The position numbers were made by a program, and so were the translations under genes. From NCBI GenBank assembly GCA_002633005.1, contig NMRA01000163.1:710884-774883 (forward strand): DNA of 64,000 nt. Direction: 5' to 3'. This document shows positions 58,800-64,000 of the stretch, in pieces. This DNA comes from Phoronis australis (Eukaryota; Phoronida; Phoronidae). Numbering within the stretch: the stretch's first letter is position 1; each line of letters begins with the position of its first letter. The notes under the pieces were generated by a model. It did no database searches. It was not told the DNA's origin and worked only from the letters and a program-made list of their open reading frames with translations.

Positions 58800-59330
58800 T
58801 TTTTCCCCCGATTCTTTTATCAAGTGTTCGTCGCTGACGGTACCTACTCGGTGATAGCCGTGTCGCGGATCTGGACGGCGGGGACTGGTTTAGATTTTGG
58901 CGTCAAAATCCAATATCGCAGTGTCTAGGTCTATGTGACTTTTTCACTAGTTCGCACCTTTCATTAAATTGCCCGCTATTCGGTCCAGTCCTAGTCGGCA
59001 ACCCGCACGGACGACAGCGAATAGACGAATTTGTTATTCGGTTGCCATGGCCATTCGCGTGGACGTCCCTTCACTTTTGCATGATTGGGTTTGAACTTGA
59101 AGAGGGTGGAGGCATTTTCATAACCGGTAAACGCCGCACGCGAACGCTTTTTATATCCGTGGACCATAATTTGCCGGGGATCTGTACTTTAGTGGCGTCG
59201 GTGACCGAATGCTTATCATACGCTAACAGGATTTGCACGCAAGTGGACGAGAAAGCACGCACCCCAAAATATCCAGCGAAGTACTCGGCACATCAAAGAC
59301 TTGATGGCGCTGTCACGGATTGAAGTGAGC
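58800..59330 (+). promoter_or_regulatory. CpG-containing region, possible promoter/5' exon for the 60.8 kb ORF
   Basis: Local rise in CpG (for example 58850-58885 and 58990-59060) about 1.5-2 kb upstream of the 60832 ORF. A GTGAGC donor-like site follows at 59326. This could be the first exon of the transcript whose last exon starts at the acceptor before 60832. The 93-codon open frame 59042-59323 is not recognised. Inference only. Confidence 0.3.
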
Positions 59331-60831
59331 TAGTCGCTATATTCAACTCGCTTGTTTAACGTACGAGTTTCAAACTCAAAAAAGAACAATAAGTAAGGCA
59401 AACGACCAACATGGCACTTTTTAAAAATTGAGAAGTAGGCCTAGCTAAGTAACAGCATATATTTCAAAATGGATGCATTTTAACAGAAATTACTGAATAG
59501 TCTTCAGAATTATGGACTAAACACCGATTAGTTTGCCAAATTGATTAGGACGGGTTAGTCATTGTCTGGCTTAGACTCGCTTAGACATTGGGGTAACAAA
59601 ACCCCAAAAGTTAGCAAAGGATTCGTCTCTTGAAATTTGTCTAAATTTGTGAAATAATTGGGGTGCCACTTCAGGGAAAATCGGATGTGAATGGGAGAAT
59701 TGGTGGCGGCAAAACGGGTGAAGGTGAATGTGGCAATCATCCCGGCCGGGGTGGGAATTGATGGCAATGAGTACCCCTTTCACCTCCGGCATGGTCTTTG
59801 AAGTATCTGGCTACCCCGTGCTATTGATCAGTCGGCCTCTACTAGTTAACCTTCATATACATCCATGGATCAGATAATCTTTTAGTTTTAAGAACTCAAT
59901 ATGTAAATTAGCAGGTTGTAGATCTCGGCAAAAGCCCGAGATAAAAAAAACTCCACCAGCATTTGCATCCATAAAAAAAGCATTTGCACTTGTATTTCTA
60001 ACAGGTTAAAGAACAGTGTTATTTGCTTCACAAAGAGGAACTTGAATGTCAAACAGCATGTATCTGCCTTGGGTATATACATCTCATGCTATATTTGAAG
60101 AATATGGTACCCTAAGTATCAATTATTTTTGAAAAGTTCATGACATATCTTGTGGCATGTTAATAGTTTAAAGTGGCTATCAACATGCCTTCCCTCACAA
60201 AAAAAATAGATTTAGACCACTTTGTCTTACAACTCTGAATTTCAGGTCTCAAACTGTTTCTTAGTCAAACTAGAGGTGACTTAAGAGTTTGAAAGAACTC
60301 AGTGACCACTTGTTGTTGCTTAAGACCAGAGTCTGCATGTTGACTTGTCAGTGCTGGTCGTTTTATGTGCTAAGCATAGGCTGAAGCCCAGAAGTCACTT
60401 CTGATGTGAGTACAACTTGAGACCAATTTTATAGTTAGTTGTGTCAAAACTATATACATGTTCTGGTCAAATTTGTTCATACTAACTCTAATCACATATC
60501 TCATTTATTTTCAGATTGAAAAAGTACCTTCCTTGTTTTTAGCAAGTAAAAACAGAATTTTTCGAAAAGAATTTTTTACAAAAGTTGTAAATTCGAAAAT
60601 TTCAATGACCACTGGGTTACCATGGCACTTGTGTGATTTATACAGAAAAATGTCCAATTTATTTGAGTGAAAATGTGAACGGCAGGTACTGTAGGGAAAT
60701 TGCTAAACATTTTTGGTCAGTATGGAAAAATCCAAGCAAAACAAAAAATAACAAAGGACACACCTTTTATCACAGGTTTTATTGCATTTAGTTATTTGTC
60801 AAATAAACTGTAACTTGTTATCCTTTTTTAG

Positions 60832-61323
60832 ATGTCTCATTCTTCCATCCCAAATTCTCCTCTTTTTGAAGTGAAACAACAGCTATTGTCCGATTCAGGA
60901 TTTAGCTCCCCTGATCTATACAGCCGGACAACAATTGAGAACCAGTCCCTAGAGTACATTGACTTGCACTGCTTCGAAACCTTGGATTTCTCCCAAGATT
61001 CTCAGAACCATGCCCTGACAGACTTTACCTCTGACGGAAGTGAATTAGACTTGGAAGACCCATTGGGACTTGTCAACTGGGAAAATGAGCTTCCTGTTCA
61101 GCTGAGGCCCCGCCTTTCTAGGACCCCACCAGGATCACCTCAACTGTCGCAGTATTCCCATTGGTCCGATGTCCAGTCTCAAGAGGTGCCAGACAGTGGA
61201 GACAGTGACGTAGAAAGTTTACCAGACAGCCAAGGAACATATGAAGATTCAGACATTGAATACGCTCGAGACTTGGATTCTTGCAATGATGCTGTGGTGC
61301 CCAATGTGTGCCTCGAAGAGTAG
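60832..61323 (+). CDS. Acidic Ser-rich 163-aa protein, unrecognised, single coding exon
   Basis: An ATG directly follows a good 3' splice site (TTATCCTTTTTTAG|ATG), with an in-frame TAG formed by the acceptor itself, so this is probably a terminal exon with a non-coding exon upstream. The product is acidic and rich in Ser, Asp, Glu and Pro. It contains SDSGFSSPD (beta-TrCP-type DSGxxS, residues about 21-29), SRTPPGSP (Fbw7- and proline-directed-kinase-like, around residue 100) and a second SGDSDVES acidic stretch near residues 121-130. It has no signal peptide or membrane segment. AATAAA occurs at 61340, 20 nt after the stop, and again at 61959. Splicing to it from the second RCOR exon (phase 1) would give only a 12-residue tail and a stop. 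It is therefore either a nested gene or an alternative RCOR end exon read differently. I do not recognise a family. Confidence 0.6.
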   Translation: MSHSSIPNSPLFEVKQQLLSDSGFSSPDLYSRTTIENQSLEYIDLHCFETLDFSQDSQNHALTDFTSDGSELDLEDPLGLVNWENELPVQLRPRLSRTPPGSPQLSQYSHWSDVQSQEVPDSGDSDVESLPDSQGTYEDSDIEYARDLDSCNDAVVPNVCLEE

Positions 61324-64000
61324 TTTGGGACATAAAAGTAATAAATTGTAAAACACGACTATAGGCATGCAATGGTGGACCAATCCAGAATCAGTTGTTA
61401 TTTTTTCCTAACACTGTTAATCTGAGTTTGTCTTCATTTATTTTATTTATTGAAGAACATTTGATGAAGAAGTACACCGTTCTTTGTAAATCTGGCAGCA
61501 ATTGTAATAGCACTATAATTTTACATTGGTGCTGATTTTCTTTTGGTGTCTGGTATTTAATTTAACAATTGTGAGCAGAGTATAACCATCAAAGCACTAA
61601 TCTCTACAACACATGGTAGCACCTCACCAGTTTGGGAAAACTAAAATTGCCCCATTCTCATTTTCAAAAGCTTCTAATGTAATTATGAAGGCCCATGTTT
61701 TCTCGAAACTCATGGTAGATACGGATTGAGCTATCCTAGAAACAACGAGAAAATGAAATTTCCCGTGTCAGCCACTGTGTCCAAAATTGGTGACAATTGA
61801 CCTTACTCTAGACTAGCAAATGAACAGCCTGTTTGGCCTGATTCAAAGAGAAAAATTCTCATGGCCATTAAAATGTTACTATTTGTCCAAGAGAGCTTTT
61901 CAAGCATGCCTTTGCTTAAGCAATAAATAGCTACAGGTGCTAGAAGTAGACTTTTGTCAATAAACTGAAAAATGAATCATGAGTGGGTAAATTAAGAAAA
62001 AAATCAGAACTTCACCTGTTGTACAATCTGTTTCCTGGAACATCTTTTAAAAGAATAATGTTTTGTTGTTGTTGTTATTGTTGTTATTGTTGCTCTTGTT
62101 GTTGTTGTTGTTGTTGTTATTCTTGTTGTTATTCTTGTTGTTGCTGTTGATACTTTTATTGTTGTAATCTTTGTCTTGTTATTCATTCATGTTGGTGTTT
62201 TCAAGATTGTATGAAAAGTTAGATAAAATATGCTTGTAAATATTCTGTCTGACCTACTAGATTATTTATGTAAATATGGGTTTTATTGTTATTATGACAT
62301 TTGATGTAAAAACTAATGGTTGTATTTTTGAAATTTTCCTATTAATTGTAACCAGTACCTATGATTTTATGTTCTTTGTTATAACTAGGTGTTAGTCAAT
62401 TTTGTACTCCTTTCTCCAGTTGTTTTTCCCCAAAATGCTCTTTTGTTCTTATTTAGTTACTAAACAAGGTTGGGCAGATAGCTTCGACTTTGTTGATTAA
62501 TATTCTTATATGTTTGATACAGTTTTTATCTTCCAAGGAAAAGTACAAATGTGTTTTGTAATTCTGCATTTTTCTATGCAGTGAAGTTTGTGCTAATTTA
62601 AAGGGATACTATAGGGCGATTTGTCCAATTTTATCAAAATTAATTCTGTTACCTTTCATATAAATGGTTCTTCCAATAGTTATAAAAGCGGGTATTCAGC
62701 CAAGCAAGCTTGCGTTGGTAGACCGAAGACATTAGCTTACAATTGCAGCAAAAAATATTTGCTTATGGAATGAAAACAGTGTATACTATTCCATAATTTA
62801 TGAATTCTATTCCATAATCTATGAATTCTATCCCATAATTCAACATTACAACCTCATCGACCAATCACTTCAGTGGCCGTCGTAGGTTGCACTAGTATGG
62901 TCTGGAGCATATTCCCGGAACATTCACTTTTCACCTGTCTGATTTATCGTGGTCTTGTTTGATTTCGCTTCTGCTGGCAAGAAACTTGGTCAACAGAAAG
63001 CACTTCTGAGTTAAAACAGCTCTTCTCTGTGTCACTTAAAGGGCTGTGATTCAAGATGCACGTTCTTTCCCTACAGCATCCAATTAATTAAGTGGCCCAA
63101 AGCGTTGGTAGCACTCCTGACTTGGCAAAACCTAAATAATTGGATAGTATACTGGACAACACCTCGATCTGCTTACAACGAACGGCCTAGTCTACTAGTG
63201 AACAACAGGACTTTGCATTGTGGAACAAATTTGGCGCGAAATTAGGTTTGATTGACACATTGCAAGAAAACAAGTTTCATGTGCTGGGAAGGACTTCCGA
63301 AAATGTAAGAGTAAGACGGAATATATTTGAAATTCTCACCTATTTGGCCATGAATGAATGCATATCTAAGAAAACAACGGAATTTATTGTAAAAGAGATA
63401 CACGTATCATTAAGGAATTTTCAATTCTGTTCCAGACTGGGGGATCAAAAGAGCCACAGTACATTATTTGTGTTTTCCAATGATTTAGGTGATCTAGTTG
63501 TAATCAATATCTGCTAAAGCAAGGTTTAATAAAACAAGGTTTGGTATCCTTTTAAGTGAAGATCTGTATCACTTGGATGTGAGTTGTTGTTTGTACTTGT
63601 TACTGTGGTCATCGTATTTTATTATCTGATGATCTGTGATAGTTCTGATTGTTGTTGCTCTTGTTATTGGTTTTATAACAAATAAAACGAACATTTCACG
63701 TAATTAACACTTCAGTTGTATCTGGGCCGATAACTTGTCTTATCAGTGCTTATCTGCAGTTCGTGAATAGTCCTTGCTTATTTAATGGTAGGAAAACCCT
63801 GAGGGAAAGACTATGACGTCTGATCTACGACTTCAATTTTTAAACGATATACATCATGTCTGGTTCTTTTTGGGGACATCAAAATGTCATGACGTCACGT
63901 TTTCTCAGAACGCCAGTGTTGCAACGAAGACTGAATTGACCAAAAACGCATTCGTTCATTATACAATTGGTCGTATTTCTGTACCTGCCCACATATGTTA
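61324..64000. other. 3' UTR/flank and intron-like sequence
   Basis: It holds a TTG-repeat tract, a 24-bp direct repeat (TTCCATAATTTATGAATTCTA, two and a half units, 62787-62845) and a 99-codon frame at 63218-63517 (DFALWNKFGAKLGLIDTLQE just before and into it) that I do not recognise. AATAAA occurs near 63681. No RCOR exon in phase was found. Confidence 0.5.
62056..62165. repeat. (TTG)n microsatellite
   Basis: Imperfect TTG repeat with TTA and CTT interruptions. The Thr-rich minus-strand open frame across it is an artefact. Confidence 0.95.

Noticed and set aside
62598-63557. Possible TIR element (TTTAAAGGGATACTAT at left, ATCCTTTTAAG at right)
   Set aside because: Only about ten bases match with mismatches and no target duplication is apparent, so the ends could be chance.

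Overview
The window is AT-rich animal nuclear DNA with long introns, GT-AG splice sites and many decayed transposable elements. There are no prokaryotic operons. Three genes can be recognised by protein family: BCR (partial), SNAP29 (complete) and a CoREST/RCOR gene (5' end only). The repeat content (Penelope-like, CR1/Jockey-like and Tx1-like retroelements, Helentron-like elements, TIR transposons, (GACG)n and (CA)n tracts) suggests a marine invertebrate such as a hemichordate, echinoderm, lophotrochozoan or amphioxus. The sequence alone does not decide which.

Left part (1-16.5 kb, minus strand): seven exons of a BCR/ABR-type RhoGEF gene, from the initiating ATG at 16478 to a DH-domain exon at 814-866. 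The reconstruction is 419 codons, in frame across six introns. The rest of the gene lies to the left of the window. The introns carry a LINE 3' remnant (1-712), a pair of mariner-like MITEs (6.1 and 7.0 kb), a 1.04 kb element with perfect 18-bp terminal inverted repeats (8.0-9.1 kb) and a CA microsatellite.

Middle (16.5-33.4 kb): a BCR-SNAP29 intergenic stretch with LINE remnants and short dispersed repeats, then SNAP29 on the minus strand (three exons, 222 aa, both SNARE motifs with their zero-layer glutamines). SNAP29 intron 2 contains a 213-bp foldback and a 2.5 kb Helentron-like element. That element's core is a higher-order tandem array in which a CTCF-consensus-like 14-mer recurs 14 times in one orientation at about 145-161 bp spacing. 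SNAP29 intron 1 contains an inverted-duplicated Penelope-like GIY-YIG fragment with a hammerhead-like hairpin.

Right of SNAP29 (33.4-56.5 kb): mostly repeats. There is a three-copy 1.3-1.4 kb family (two plus, one minus), a foldback cluster at 45.3-46.1 kb, an inverted pair of about 0.85-0.9 kb repeats 20 kb apart, and a LINE reverse transcriptase remnant at 53-54 kb. A small split SGNH-hydrolase-like gene (42.0-42.7 kb, minus) and a candidate two-exon gene (48.1-49.0 kb, plus) lie among them.

Right end (55-64 kb, plus strand): a CpG-rich stretch, then the first two coding exons of a CoREST (RCOR) gene. The ELM2 and SANT exons are not in the window. Within the presumed next RCOR intron lies a single-exon 163-codon acidic, serine-rich ORF (60832-61323) with two phosphodegron-like motifs. 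A 111-base N gap and a probable assembly duplication also lie here.
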